Assembly: GCA_015680685.1 (NCBI GenBank)
Contig: MNCI01037516.1
Coordinates: 387,429 to 451,428 of the forward strand
Direction: 5' to 3'
Length of the DNA: 64,000 nt
Source: Gnetum montanum
Taxonomy: Eukaryota; Streptophyta; Gnetopsida; Gnetales; Gnetaceae
Every line of letters begins with the position of its first letter. Positions within the stretch are counted from its first letter, which is position 1. A program made the position numbers and the translations under genes. The notes under the pieces are model-generated. The model had not been told where the DNA came from. It saw only the letters and a list, made by a program, of their open reading frames with translations, and searched no databases. This document shows, piece after piece, positions 1 to 11,317 of this stretch.

Positions 1-77
1 GTTGGGAGCTTAAACGAACCTTAAGGTTAATTAACAAAAAATTATATAACGGTTAAATAGCACACCGATAAATAACA

Positions 78-2478
78 ATGTCTTCTTCTTCGAACAAAAG
101 TAATACACCACCTAGGGATCATACAAGAAACAGTCGGCAGTCCAAAACACATAACCAAAATCCGCCAATTCCTCAACAATACTGAGTGGTATATACTCAT
201 CGCAATGAGTACATACCAGACTTTACCTTTATCCTCCATCAAGACGAACAGCTGTGATGGAGAGAATTGCAAGGTAACATAGTGTTACCCCTAGATCGAG
301 CAGTCCCTAACATGCTTCTTCGTGCTCTTGCACAAATAGGCATGATAGAATTATATGCTGAATACGTTGTAGGAGATTATGACATAAGGGATTACCATCC
401 CACAGCATTGCAACATCTAAGGGACTCGAGGTAGGAGAGCCATCATACATTGTTGAAGGACAAAGGGGTCCCACATGTCCTAAGTGAAATCGGAGATGGT
501 GAACCAATTATAATGGGTTCTCTATCAAATGATGTTCCCCCTCCTAACGATGATGAGGAGGTGGGGTATCAGAACCTATGCTCTATGATACTCAACCCTG
601 GTTCGGATCCCTCAACACATGACAAGGACAGGCACTTGGATCATCATCACGATCGGGACTGTAGCAACAGAAGAGAAGGTAAGAAACATCGTCATGGCGA
701 TGGTTCTCCTTCTTCTTCCCCTTCATCACACCATTCACCCTCTCCTTCCACATCTGGGCATAGCCACCAAGAGCATAATGGTGAGGATAGAGGTAGGCAA
801 AATGAGAGACCTAGATGAGAGAGTCGAGAGCGAGGACAAGGGCATGAACGAAGGGAAAGTAGGGAACAACATAGACATCATAGACGTCATGAAAGAGATG
901 ATCATGATGAGCCCCTACTTGCAACCTGAAGTATGCTAGATATTACGGAGGCAGTTAGAATACCAACAAGGCATCAAAGAGATAGTCGGATCAAGCGCTT
1001 AGACATGAATAATATCCCACGCTTTGAGGGGGGATACAACGCTGATCCGCAACATCATTTACAGGCATTCCACGATGTCTGTGCCTTGCAAAACATAGAG
1101 AATTAGTGGCAAAAACTGAAGTTGTTTCCTAGGACACTCATTAAGGAAGCAGAGAGTTGGTACTAGTCCTTAGAACTAGAAACCATTAGGAGGTGGAGTA
1201 CAATGTTATAATTGTTCAACGATAAGTATCAAACGTACTCCAGAGTGTCTAACTTGCGTAAGCAGATCCAAGGATGGAAGCAAGGTACTCATGAACCCTT
1301 GGATGCTGCCATGGGCCGATACTATGCATTGTTACATCATTCCCCAGGCCATGGTTATGCACAGCAGGACCAACTTCACCACATCGTAGATGGGCTAAGA
1401 CATGAGACTAGGAGAACCCTTGGGACTTATGCCCAAGGGAGACTATCAGAACTTAGAGTCCATGAAATCCATCGCTTGTTGGAGCAAGTAGCCAAAGAAG
1501 AAGGGGAGCTACAGAAAAGAGAAAGCATGGAAGAATATAACCATGATCCCTCCCTTAAAAAGAAGGGAGTGAGATTTTGTGATGAGGAGGATGAGTCACC
1601 ACTCGAAGAGTTGGTGAACAAAAAAACCTTGCCAATTCAAAAGCTAATAACAGAAGTATCGACTAAGGTGGATCAATTGTGGGATTCCTTAGACTCTAGA
1701 CTTGAAACTATCCTAAAAATCGTAGAGGAGTCTAAGGAGGAACGAAGTAGTGACAAAGACAAGAAAAAGTGGAGAGATTCAGGCCCTGCACATAACAAGG
1801 GTAAGGGAAACATTACTATCTTTGATGAGGTTGTGGATTCTAACATAGACAATGACGGTGGATGTGAGATCTGCCAATATGACCATCCTAAGGGATGTTG
1901 TCCAATCATCTCACATCTACAAGAGTTTGGGGTGTATGCACTCAACCCGAGACTTAACCAACGGCAAGCACCTTGAAGGTTACCTTATCCCCAAGGTAAC
2001 CCAAGAAAGTTCCACCAACCGTTAACGTACTATCCAAGTGGAACTCCACCACAACCCATCAGGCAACATCAGCAATGGAAATACCCACAATCATGGGGGA
2101 TGCCACCACTGAGATAACAATACCCTTATCGGCAACCCGATCCTTATGGCTATTATGTGCAACAACTGGTTTCTCCAAGTGACTCTATGGATCACACAAC
2201 TCCCCAAAGTCACTACTAAGTTCGAGAGTACTTTAGAAGGACTCCTTCTCCTCCAGGAGACACTCCACATCCATGCCATCCTCCAAATCCATTCACCACT
2301 CTTACATTGGTAGTTCCACTACCACCAGCTCCAACAATGCAAGGGGAACTCCCCACTCAACCGCAGCAACGTAATGCTATGAAAGCTGTAAACATGTAGC
2401 CTGTTGCTAGTTCTGACAACCGCAAAAGAGAAGACCTTTCTTCAGAACCAAAAGCCCAGATAAGCTCTCACAACAACA
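78..2478 (+). pseudogene. gag: gag of element F (Athila-like Ty3/gypsy), decayed
   Basis: Encodes the capsid/nucleocapsid polyprotein of an LTR retrotransposon. The ATG at 78 (MSSSSNKSN) opens one frame that runs without a frameshift to about 2478 and is broken only by in-frame stops, for example TGA at 183 and 816. Visible in order: an N-terminal domain; an Asp/His/Ser-rich stretch at 600-900; the capsid-like core at 1000-1500 (FEGGYNADPQHHLQAFHD, then GRYYALLHH and GRLSELRVHEI); an acidic coiled segment; a knuckle-like CEICQYDHPKGCC near 1860-1900; and a Pro/Gln-rich tail. The stops sit where homologous copies encode Arg, Gln or Trp, so they fit C-to-T or G-to-A changes. Copies in A, B and C share the same layout. 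The start is certain within the frame; the end is set by the shift into the protease frame. Confidence 0.85.
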
Positions 2479-3300
2479 AGTGGTTGAGTCTATGCACGCT
2501 CCTCCAACATACAAGACTTTGGAGCTCCCCTCCGTCCAACAACAGAGCTTCACACATATGGTTATGTTAACACATACCGTAATCGACTGGATCAAGGTAG
2601 GCCACCTTCCTAGGAAACTCTTTGATCCTGGAAGCCCCTTAATCTATCTACAAGTCACCAAGAATGAACCACATAAGCCTATTGTTGACTCAGGTTTCAT
2701 AGTCAATTTAATATCATGAGAAATGTATTAAGCTTGGAACCTGTCCCAACTCAAGAAGAGCAACATTCAACTAGAGCTGGCTGACCAGTCCATCACCATT
2801 CCCTTGGGATTGGTGGAGGACATCGTTACCACTGTGTGTGGTTGGTCATACCCAGCCGATTTCCTGGTGATAGAAGTTAACAGTGACAATGGGAGCTTCC
2901 GAATTATAATGGGAAGGGCTTTGCTCAGTACAGTAGACATGTGCATAGGGATCCGCGATCTTTCCTTGGAGATATCTAAGGTAAATATTTATGGAAAGAT
3001 CGAGAAGAAGAAAGTTCTATGCATCACATATAGTGACTTAGAGGATGATGGCATGTAGGAATGCTCAACATCTCTTCCATGTAACCAGTGTGCCCTAGAA
3101 ACACAAATACAAAGGTGCCTGTATGTAGCAACCACACAAGTAGTGGACACCTCATGGTTGACAACTAGTCGAAAGAGTAACCCAATATGCATGGAAAAAA
3201 CTGGGGGAACAACTCATGCCAACAATGAAGGCATAGATACATTGGAATATGAGCGTCGTTGACTTCCACCCCTTAATCTAAGAACATCAATGGGGAGAAG
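2470..3300 (+). pseudogene. pro: protease and start of pol linker of element F
   Basis: Retropepsin-type aspartic protease that would cleave the Gag-Pol polyprotein. The frame differs from gag by one step, and the change falls near 2475. The catalytic triplet is seen as IVDSGFIVNLIS near 2685-2718, followed by the usual LELADQSITIPLGLVEDI and IIMGRALLS blocks up to 3058. The linker after it (YVATTQVVDTSWL and onwards) matches the region before reverse transcriptase in B. The frame then ends and the sequence jumps straight to 3' non-coding DNA. Stops are few, at 2717 and 3056. The family assignment is strong because four related copies occur in this window. Confidence 0.8.
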
Positions 3301-5089
3301 TTGGGCACTTTTATGAAATTCAAATAGATGTTCATTATTTCATATCTCTCCCTTGCAATTCAGTCATGGGGAAGAAGGCCACCTATGCTGATCATTGGAG
3401 GCCCTCAGTTCTTTTTACATTTTTTTTACACATTTTTGTTTTACATGTTTTTGTTTTACACATTTTTGTTTTACAAATTTCTTTAACTTCTCTTGTTTTT
3501 GTTTTACAACATCGTTCATGCTTTTTCATTTCTTTGTGTGTGTGTGTTACCCATCCTGTAAGTTTGTCATCCAATAAGTGTTCTTCATGATGGTATGAAC
3601 TATTTTCTTATTGATTACTAATGTTTGGTTTTTACCTTTAAGTTATGATGTTGATACTAAGGTATGTCCTCTTGATATGACAAGCAATGAGTCCACTTCA
3701 TCTATTCATCCACAACTTCTATGGTCTCTCTTGGCTTGGAAATGTACAGTCCCTTCCTCAATAATAAGAACATTGATGAACCGGTGACTAGGTATTTCTC
3801 AAACTAAGGAAGGACTCAAGGCTTGAAAAGGGTGTGACCTCAAGGGAACTTGATGCATTTATGTTAGCCATTCTCTTGGGTGCTTGGATGTTTTCTTCTC
3901 GAGTTTTCTTACCATTTCAACATTACCCAATTATCGGGAAGCTGAGCAAATAAAAATAACAAAGTCTTTGCATGGTGTGGTTCTCACGTATAAACACATA
4001 AAATTAAAATTAAAAAAAAAAACAAAGTGAGAATTCAAAGCACACCCCTTAGACAAAATAATCCTTTGGGCTACAAGCACTGGTTATGGAACTAAAAATG
4101 TTCCCTCTAACTAGGGCCCTTCTCGCTTCCCATTCTCTCCTCATTTGTTTCGTCGGAATGGTGGTGACTCTTTGGAGATGCATTCTTGTTATTCAAGTGG
4201 ATGGATTGGCCGAATGCATTAATGTGAAGTCACTAGATGTGGTTTGTTTGAGGCCAAAGTTGGAATGAGATTTACCAAGTCACATTAATCATGAAACACA
4301 CAAGGGGCTGTACACCACCTTGTTCTTGGGATTCCATTCCATTCTCTTCTCTCCACCCTTCTCTCGATTGTTCACCTCATTGCCAGNGTTAATCTCTTTT
4401 CCCTAACATTTTTGTAATCCATTTAATTTTGTTCATTTCCATCTTGACATCCATTTCATCGATGTCCTAGTTATCTCTTTTTCTCCATCTTTTTGTTCTT
4501 TTTCTTTCTCCATTCTATCGCTATCGAAGGTTTGCGATTAGTCATGGGGGTACAGGGTCCAAATTTTTCGATTTTCTCCTAGCCCCTACACCTTCGGTAG
4601 TCATCATTAATATATCTCCAGATCCATATCAGCCATACCACAACCCAACCAATGGACCTTTCACTGAGGAAAGGTATCAACTGCATTGAAATTTAATTAC
4701 CCTTGCTAATATAAAGATTGTGTTATGTGTGTAGATGGTAATCATGCAACAACGGATTGGATCTAGAGGGAACACTTGAAATGGACTAGTGCTGAAACAA
4801 CTATGCAAGGAGCAAGATCGATGGTGCGCTTATGGATGGACAATGAAAGGCGTAATCTTGGCATTGGCAGTAGCAAACTTCTCTCTCTCTCTCTTTCTTT
4901 TTCTCAACTGCTAAATGAGGCCTGATGTCAATGTAATAAGGTGTTCACTCTTGTTGTCATGAACACCGGTTTTGTTTTGTCTTGTAATGATGATCCATTC
5001 ACATGGCATCCCATTAGTTCCATTTGAGTCAATAATCCCATACCTTCCCGATATTATTGTAAGGAACTCGAGGACGAGTTTTCATTCAG
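3300..5089 (+). other. 3' non-coding region of element F, with RT-RNaseH-integrase deleted
   Basis: No gene is seen. From about 3330 the sequence aligns by eye with the region after integrase in B (33310-35430) and in C. Shared landmarks are a CATGGGGAAGAAGGCC-like start, a T-rich stretch of repeated TTTTGTTTTACA at 3410-3520, CTTTGCATGGTGTGGTTC near 3970, and a GGTTATGG block near 4083. About 3.5 kb that encodes RT, RNase H and integrase in B is absent between the protease linker and this block. A single N lies at 4387. Confidence 0.65.
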
Positions 5090-5100
5090 TCATGGGGGTA
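5090..5100 (+). promoter_or_regulatory. polypurine tract of element F
   Basis: TCATGGGGGTA directly abuts the TGATGG start of the 3' LTR. This is the normal place for the plus-strand DNA primer. The same CATGG(G/A)GGTA sequence precedes the 3' LTR of B, and GTTGTGGGGGTA precedes that of C. Confidence 0.7.
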
Positions 5101-5975
5101 TGATGGGATGTGATATCACATGGGCCACGATATTGCGTATGCGATATTGTGGCTGCTGCGATATCGCATCCCTCGCGATATCGTGTATGTGATATCATGT
5201 CGTCCCCCGCGATATCGCATACATGATATCGCGGTGCGCCATCAAGTCTACAAATAAGAGGCAGCTCTCCCTTGTTTCCACATCTAGGCCTAGACCATAG
5301 TGAAACTTTGGTAGTTTTACCTCTCCAGAGATAGATTAATTTCCATGTGCCTGCAGTAGGAACTCCAAAGTGAACGGATCTTTATTTGAGTAGACATTGT
5401 ACTTAAACACAAGTTTGTGTAGGAAAATAAGGACAAACTTCTTGGATAAACCTTACAGTGCATGGAATAGGCTAATTAGGACTTTATTTACTGTTATTTA
5501 TTATTCGTCATTTAAGTGCTTTATTAGTTATTAAATCTCTCTGAACCCTTCTCTCCTAGTTAAGTACCTTAATACGACCACTTTGAGCATGTGCGTTACG
5601 CTTGGTGATCCCAACAACGATTAGTGTTTGGTAACCAAGGTTGCATCGGTTCAGGGTGTGAACGGTAAGTGGGAATGGATGTTGACGCTAGGTTAATTAA
5701 GACTTAGTTAGTTAGTTAGAGTTAGTCAATTAGTCTCTTCACCCTTCAACTCACTAGCATAGGAGACAAAACAGAAAAGACATAAAAATCATATACCTCA
5801 GACTTGCTTAACCATACAACCGGGACAACTACAAGTAAGTCTGGGAAGACAACAAATGATTAACCCTAAGTGTTCCATGAGGCGTGTAGGCACTTAGTCT
5901 GAAAAGTTTGACTAGATTGCGCGTGCTACGCTTGTATTCGTATGGTTGAGTGTAGGGGCACCTCGCCACTCATCA
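5101..5975 (+). repeat. 3' LTR of element F (875 bp)
   Basis: Starts TGATGGGATG just after the polypurine tract and ends CCACTCATCA, matching the TGATGA...TCATCA termini of the other Athila-like LTRs here. The body shares blocks with the LTRs of A, B and C: a CCTGCAGTAGGA-like block, AATAAGGACAAAC, GCTTGGTGATCCCAACAAC and GTTGAGTGTAGGGG near the end. The paired 5' LTR would lie just left of the window, since position 1 corresponds to roughly 70 bp past B's primer site. The target duplication cannot be checked. Confidence 0.85.
5108..5236. repeat. cluster of GATATC palindromes in the U3 of element F
   Basis: About eight copies or near-copies of GATATC occur in roughly 125 bp, mostly as GCGATATCGC, GTGATATCAC or ATGATATCGC. 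Each unit is its own reverse complement. They lie upstream of the presumed transcription start in the LTR. B's LTR has a looser cluster at 13000-13070. Confidence 0.8.
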
Positions 5976-6007
5976 CCATTTAATCATTATTATCATTAAT
6001 ATTAACT

Positions 6008-6933
6008 TGATTTTTTGTATCTTCAACTTTAGATATTTTTTTCTATGCACAACTAATAAACCACCTACAATTTATCAAGTACAATATCACACCTATGATA
6101 GATACTTGTGATATCTTAGGTCAATCAATGATGTTGTAGATATGATGTAGCTAGATTTGGTCATGCCTATAAATACTAACTAGCTATTGTGACAAATTAA
6201 CTTTTGGTTACCTCATACCCATACTGTTGTAGTTTCACTTTGTGAAGTCATAGTTGGTTTATGAGTGTCTGCAATGTGATTTGAAGTGATTTTACAATAT
6301 TTTTATTCAAGTGAAGTGTACTTGGATATGCTTCATAACCATCAATAAAGATTGAGATCATTTCTTATCATTGTAGTATATCACTTTGAATAGATTTACA
6401 TTTCACTACCATTTATTTTCCAATGTATTTAATATTTCAATTATCATTTATGTTTCTAAGGTATGTTAGGAATTTGATAGAATAAGTACAACTCATTTTG
6501 CATATACCATTTAGTCATCTAGGAACCCAATAGTAACTTGGTTGGTTTCATTCAATACTAAGTTGCTTGGTATTTCTAGTGGTGGTTATATTAACTCAAG
6601 GCATGTATGAAAAGCCTAAATGAGATTTCTTATTGTCATTAGGCTAGCTTAGCATCTTTTTTTCATTACTTCTTAGTTAATAGATTTAATATTCAATTCA
6701 TGATATTTTACTTTTGCATCTAGATAGCCAAAACAACATCATTGCATCATATGCCTTACTGCAAGTTAAATCATATGCTCTGACTATCACTAACTGTAAT
6801 AAGAAGATAACAGTCATTGGTTTCATATTAACTAGCTATAGTCTATATTGTTCCATCCACTAATTACAATCTAGGCATGTGTGTATATTTATGACTTATA
6901 TGGTTGAACATTGGAAAATCTCATCACTCATCA
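6008..6933 (+). repeat. 5' LTR of element A (start approximate)
   Basis: The 3' end is clear: CACTCATCA at 6933, followed after one base by a decayed primer site. A TATAAATA box lies at 6168-6175 and the block GGAACCCAATAGTAACTTGG at about 6520 corresponds to the CCCAACAACG block of F. The 5' boundary is not visible with confidence. TGATTTTTTG at 6008 is one candidate, and judging by the TATA spacing in B (about 111 bp) it could lie nearer 6057. About 30 bases of unassigned sequence separate it from F. Confidence 0.6.
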
Positions 6934-6934
6934 T

Positions 6935-6952
6935 TAATGCCACTACTCGAGA
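6935..6952 (+). promoter_or_regulatory. primer binding site of element A, strongly decayed
   Basis: TAATGCCACTACTCGAGA lies one base after the LTR. It resembles the tRNA-Asp-type plant gypsy site TGGCGCCGTTGCCGGGGA, with nearly all differences being G-to-A or C-to-T. B and C have less decayed versions at the same place. Confidence 0.55.
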
Positions 6953-7070
6953 TGGTGCCAATATTATAGTTAGTTAATTTCATATAGGTTCAATGTATTA
7001 ATAGTTTACAATCTACCTTTTAAGAGATATAATATTTTCAAACACACACTTAAGTCTTAAGTAATTAAAC

Positions 7071-8151
7071 ATGGCTTTAAAACACAAAGTGAATGCCCCA
7101 CCTACTAATGATATTAATGAAAGTAATAACAAAACTTATGTTGACAAAAATTGAAATGGGCCAATGCAAAAAAGAATTTCCCAAGCTCATATCAATCCAC
7201 ATTATCCATATTTGCAAGGTAATATTATATTTTTACTAGATAGATTAGCTTTGTCTATGTTGTAAGCTACTTTACTAAGATCTTGTCTAGATCATGCACA
7301 TAGTGGCTACTAGGTCACTAAGAACATGACTAGATCATATTAGTTGATTGAAGCCCAAGCTAGAAGAGATGTCATTATGGAAGCTAAGAATACAAGAGAA
7401 AATGGTAAATGTATGTCCTAGGTGATACTTTCCTTCAAAAAAGAATATGTGGAATATCCCATGTTCTATACATTGAAGATCCTATACAACAGAAATTATG
7501 TTTAGCTTTAGAAGAAACTCTTGGAAAGGTTGAGACAAACCTTAAAAGAAGGAGGGATCCAAGGCCTAGAACCTCTAGTAGATCTAGAAAGAAAGAATCA
7601 AGAGGCTATAGAAGAAGAGTAAGCTGACATCACTCTCCAAGTCCTCTATCATCTTCATCATCCTTATTCACAAATTCTAATGAAGACGAACATAGGCATG
7701 GAGACAAAACTCCATGAAGTGATCAACATAGGATGCTTAATAAGGGTAGAAGAAGAGATTAAGATAGATATCAAGAGAGAGATAAGCATCATTATGAAGC
7801 TAAAAATAAAGAGAGAGAGAGAAGGCATATGAGAAGAAATGAAGAAGAACATTGAAGGGGCCATCACTACTACAACAAATACTATGACAAACTTGAGGAT
7901 CATGATGAATCCTTTCTAACCACTAGAAGTATCATAAACATCAAAGAGATTTTCTACTTTCTGATGAGGCATTATAGGGACAATTACATCAAGTGACTTA
8001 ACATGAACAACATTGCAAAATTTGAAGGAGGCTACAATGCTAATCCACGACATTATCTATAAGTCTTTCACGATGTTTGTGCATGACAGAATATTAAGTA
8101 TAATTGACAAAAACTTTTGTTTCCAAGGATATTGATCAAAGAAGTAGAAAG
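7071..8151 (+). pseudogene. gag: gag of element A, part 1
   Basis: The ATG at 7071 (MALKHKVNAPP) begins a frame with many stops that is homologous to F and B gag. FLLDRLALSML parallels PLDRAVPNMLL of F, and MNNIAKFEGGYNANP near 7999-8040 parallels MNNIPRFEGGYNADP. The coding sequence stops at 8151 (LIKEVES), where G is inserted, and resumes at 12246. This copy is much more AT-rich than F and carries more stops, consistent with being the oldest element. Confidence 0.75.
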
Positions 8152-8322
8152 CTAGTTGTTGGCAACCGTTTGGGACGCGACCACCAACGAGTGTCCTTGA
8201 ACAGGATTTAGGTACTTGCTGGTCTATGGCAACACCAAGGCCTAGATACCTCCAAATAGACTCAGTAGTTAATGTGAGTATGTGTGTGTGCTGTTGCGGT
8301 GTGCGGTTGTGAAAAATGAAAC

Positions 8323-8630
8323 NNNNNNNNNNNNNNNNNNNNNNNNNNNNNNNNNNNNNNNNNNNNNNNNNNNNNNNNNNNNNNNNNNNNNNNNNNNNNN
8401 NNNNNNNNNNNNNNNNNNNNNNNNNNNNNNNNNNNNNNNNNNNNNNNNNNNNNNNNNNNNNNNNNNNNNNNNNNNNNNNNNNNNNNNNNNNNNNNNNNNN
8501 NNNNNNNNNNNNNNNNNNNNNNNNNNNNNNNNNNNNNNNNNNNNNNNNNNNNNNNNNNNNNNNNNNNNNNNNNNNNNNNNNNNNNNNNNNNNNNNNNNNN
8601 NNNNNNNNNNNNNNNNNNNNNNNNNNNNNN
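8323..8630. other. assembly gap (308 N)
   Basis: A run of N inside element G. Open frames crossing it are meaningless. It may hide the end of a left LTR. Confidence 0.99.
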
Positions 8631-9221
8631 TGGTCCCATCAAAATACCAAAGATTTTCTGAACCCTCTTGACTATTGAATCGTTCAGCGACATGACTACA
8701 AGCAGAGGCTCTCTTACAACAATCCCAATAGCGGTTCTTATACATTGCACAATAATAAAATCTACTACTAAAATGCCCTTAAGGCTTTTAAACACAAGCG
8801 CTTTTATGGCAAAATTTTAACAGAAATTTTCTATCGGGCAACAAGAACAATAAGAGCAATCTAAAAATCCCAAAATTACTTGCCAAGGATGATATTATCT
8901 AAACCACTAGCTAGACAATTTAAAAAAAATAAAAATAAAACATAACTCACAGGACTATGACAAAGAGGCTGAAATATTTTCTTTAGCAAGCCATCTTACA
9001 AGCAATCATTCACAATTTCTTCTTTACAATGCTCTTCTCCTAAGACTCAAAGTGTGTCTCCAAGTGAGAGCCCAAGTATTCCCCAAGTGTGGTATCAATG
9101 TCTTCTTCTTGTCCCCCTCTTCTTCTTACCCCTGAAGCCTCTTTATAAGGTTCAAAAGGTAGGTAGGTAATTTACAAAATATCTTGGCTGGTTATAACCA
9201 CCATAGAGATAAAAAAGCTAT
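8631..9221. other. non-coding part of element G
   Basis: No gene is seen. The sequence is AT-rich, with CTTCTTC-rich stretches at 9100-9130 and a CCTCTTTATAAGG segment near 9140. Confidence 0.5.
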
Positions 9222-9440
9222 AGGTGACAAGTGTCTTATTCAGTTGCCAAGTGTCTTCATGCAGTTGCCAAGTGTCTTCATTCAGTTGCCAAGTGGCCTC
9301 ATTTAATTGCCAAGGTGTCACCATGGAGATAAGAAGATTGCAGTTGACAAGTGTCCCATGCAATTGACAAGTGGCCCTTCAGTCGCCAAGTGGTCACCAT
9401 GGAGATAAAAAGCTTAGAGTTGACAAGTGGCCTTGATGGT
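9222..9440. repeat. minisatellite in element G
   Basis: About eight degenerate units of roughly 20 bp with the core GTTGCCAAGTGTC (variants GTTGACAAGTGTC and GTCGCCAAGTGG). They are interrupted by two copies of TCACCATGGAGATAA. The open frame on the minus strand here is only the repeat read through (WQLNEDT-type units). Confidence 0.8.
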
Positions 9441-10872
9441 TACAAACATCATGGGATTAATGCTAGGAAGTTGCAACTTCCACACAAAGTTACCACTATA
9501 GAAATAAAATATATGGTGGCCAAGTGTCCTATTGGATAACTATCCAATATAACTCCTTAGCATATGCAAATTTTTAAATCAATATTAATACTTACTTGGT
9601 ACATAACCAAGGGTTGTCAAACTTACATTAGCAATTAAATAATTTATATCAAAACCCAAAATAAATGTTGTATGATTTTTAAATAAAGAGAATATTGGGG
9701 CCACGTGGCCTATAAATAATGTGGGCTAGTCCAAGTAGTGAGGCCCATGGAAGTGGTTGTACCGCCAAACCCGTGGATTACTCCCTTAACCGATGGACTG
9801 GTGTGTTTGCTATGGTGCGTCAGCTCTGCATCCATATTCATTATCATTGGAAATGATTTCTAGATTAAATCATGCATACCTGCTGAATCTTCTTCTGGGT
9901 AACTACAAGAAGATGGTGGATTTCACAGACAACTACCACTGTAAAACAAGGCCCTACCATGTTGCACCTCCTCCATCTTTGATGCTATTGATGTCGTTGC
10001 TCATTCTGTTTTGTTGCACTGATTCTGCTGGTTATTCCATCTGGCATGGCTCCATGCTTCAAACTCGGTAGTTTTTGCAATTAACGACAGAAGTCAAGGC
10101 TTAGAGAGCAGAGCTTAGAAAACGCACCACCTCTGCCGTACTCCTTCCGCAAAACAACCTCCTTAGGAAAATTTATGTACAGATGCGTGAGCTCTAGAAG
10201 TTTGGAAATCTCAGCTGCGATATCAAAAATGCGGTCCAAAGCCAAATGTCTGAGTCTCTAGAAACTCAGCAGCACTATGGAGCCTGGTAATCTAATGCGG
10301 TGCAACGCTAGATTCTGGAGCCTCTTTAAACACTATAGCCACTCCTCCGGCAACGTCAGTATACCTCCTCTGCTAGACAAAATCAGTGAATACAATCATG
10401 GTGGCGGAGTTTGCCCTGTCTGGAATCTGCTAATTTCAAGACGAAATGCCTGAAATTGCAGGAAATGTGACGATAAGGTATTCCATGTACATGTCCAGCN
10501 TTCCAGCTGACGGCTTCGGTGGAGGGCTGAAACCTATTATCCATGTTATGGGGCCTCCAGGGCCATGGCGTTTATTATGGTTGACTAGGGCCTAGGAAGG
10601 TTAGGAATTTGAGCACCACACCGCTGGCCGCATGAGCTAGTCGCGGCGAAAGCAGACACAAACGTAGGCCCAGCATAAGAACATCCAGCATCAGTCCCCG
10701 TGTATAGTATTGCACCACCAGAACTAGAAATAGCACCATGGGAGCAGCCATTACCTGCGCCCTGAGTCTTAGCTGGCTCAGTAGCAGTGACGTAGCCTTG
10801 GAGGTTTTGGAGTAGTAGACATTTCAAATTATTTGTATTTTTGCCTACTTTTCCCTCAGAAACTTTAAAGAA
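9441..10872. other. interior of element G without a recognised gene
   Basis: Contains GGGCCACGTGGCCTATAAATAATG at 9699-9722, a G-box-like CACGTG next to a TATA-like box. A 92-codon plus-strand frame at 9793 is unrecognised. Sequence at 10560-10830 is more GC-rich and could be another captured fragment, but I cannot name it. A single N lies at 10500. Confidence 0.4.
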
Positions 10873-10904
10873 TTAAATGAAATGTAGAATACAGGGAAGT
10901 AAGC

Positions 10905-11200
10905 CTTGCCTTGGCAAGAGAAATGAGAATCCAACCAGTATATTTGGGATAACTGCTATTAAAAGAGCTGCTTTCCTTCCAAGACAATCAACAACGTGTT
11001 CACTAAGAGCTGCACCTCCCATGGCCCCAATATTAAACAGGGATCCAAAAAGCGAGAATTCAGATAAAGTCAGGGCAATATCTTTAATCATTCCAGCTTG
11101 CGTAGGAGATGAGTAACCACAACAGAATCTGAATTGTATTGGTCCCATAGTAACAACAACAGTAGATATGCGATCATTCTATCCCTTGCAAACACTCTTC
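10905..11200 (-). pseudogene. captured fragment of an ERD6-like sugar transporter
   Basis: Read on the minus strand it gives MGPIQFRFCCGYSSPTQAG, then LTLSEFSLFGSLFNIGAMGG and CLGRKAALLIAVIPN. These are the first transmembrane segments of plant ERD6-like monosaccharide transporters (major facilitator superfamily), with the conserved GRK loop between helices 2 and 3. Only about 90 of the usual 480 or so residues are present, and the frame then leaves the family, so it cannot make a transporter. It lies directly downstream of the augmin fragment in the same orientation, inside element G, which indicates transduplication rather than a resident gene. I recognise the family with good confidence but not the individual paralogue. 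Confidence 0.8.
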
Positions 11201-11317
11201 TGCTTCCTCTAGCCTAGTGTATCTTTTGTCTCTAGTACTATAGTTTCATCAACCCTATTTTCTTGGATCATCTGTAGTGTGTTGAGTATCATAAATGAAA
11301 TCCCTTGAGCACTCCCT

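Noticed and set aside
3366-3590. Overlapping open frames rich in Phe, Val and His on both strands
   Set aside because: They are the TTTTGTTTTACA repeat of the 3' non-coding region of F read in several frames; the same stretch in B and A is not open.
8262-8795. Long frames crossing the N run
   Set aside because: Most of the codons are unknown bases; nothing supports a gene.
9222-9440. Regularly spaced repeats resembling a CRISPR array
   Set aside because: Units are degenerate and contiguous, no unique spacers, in a plant retroelement.
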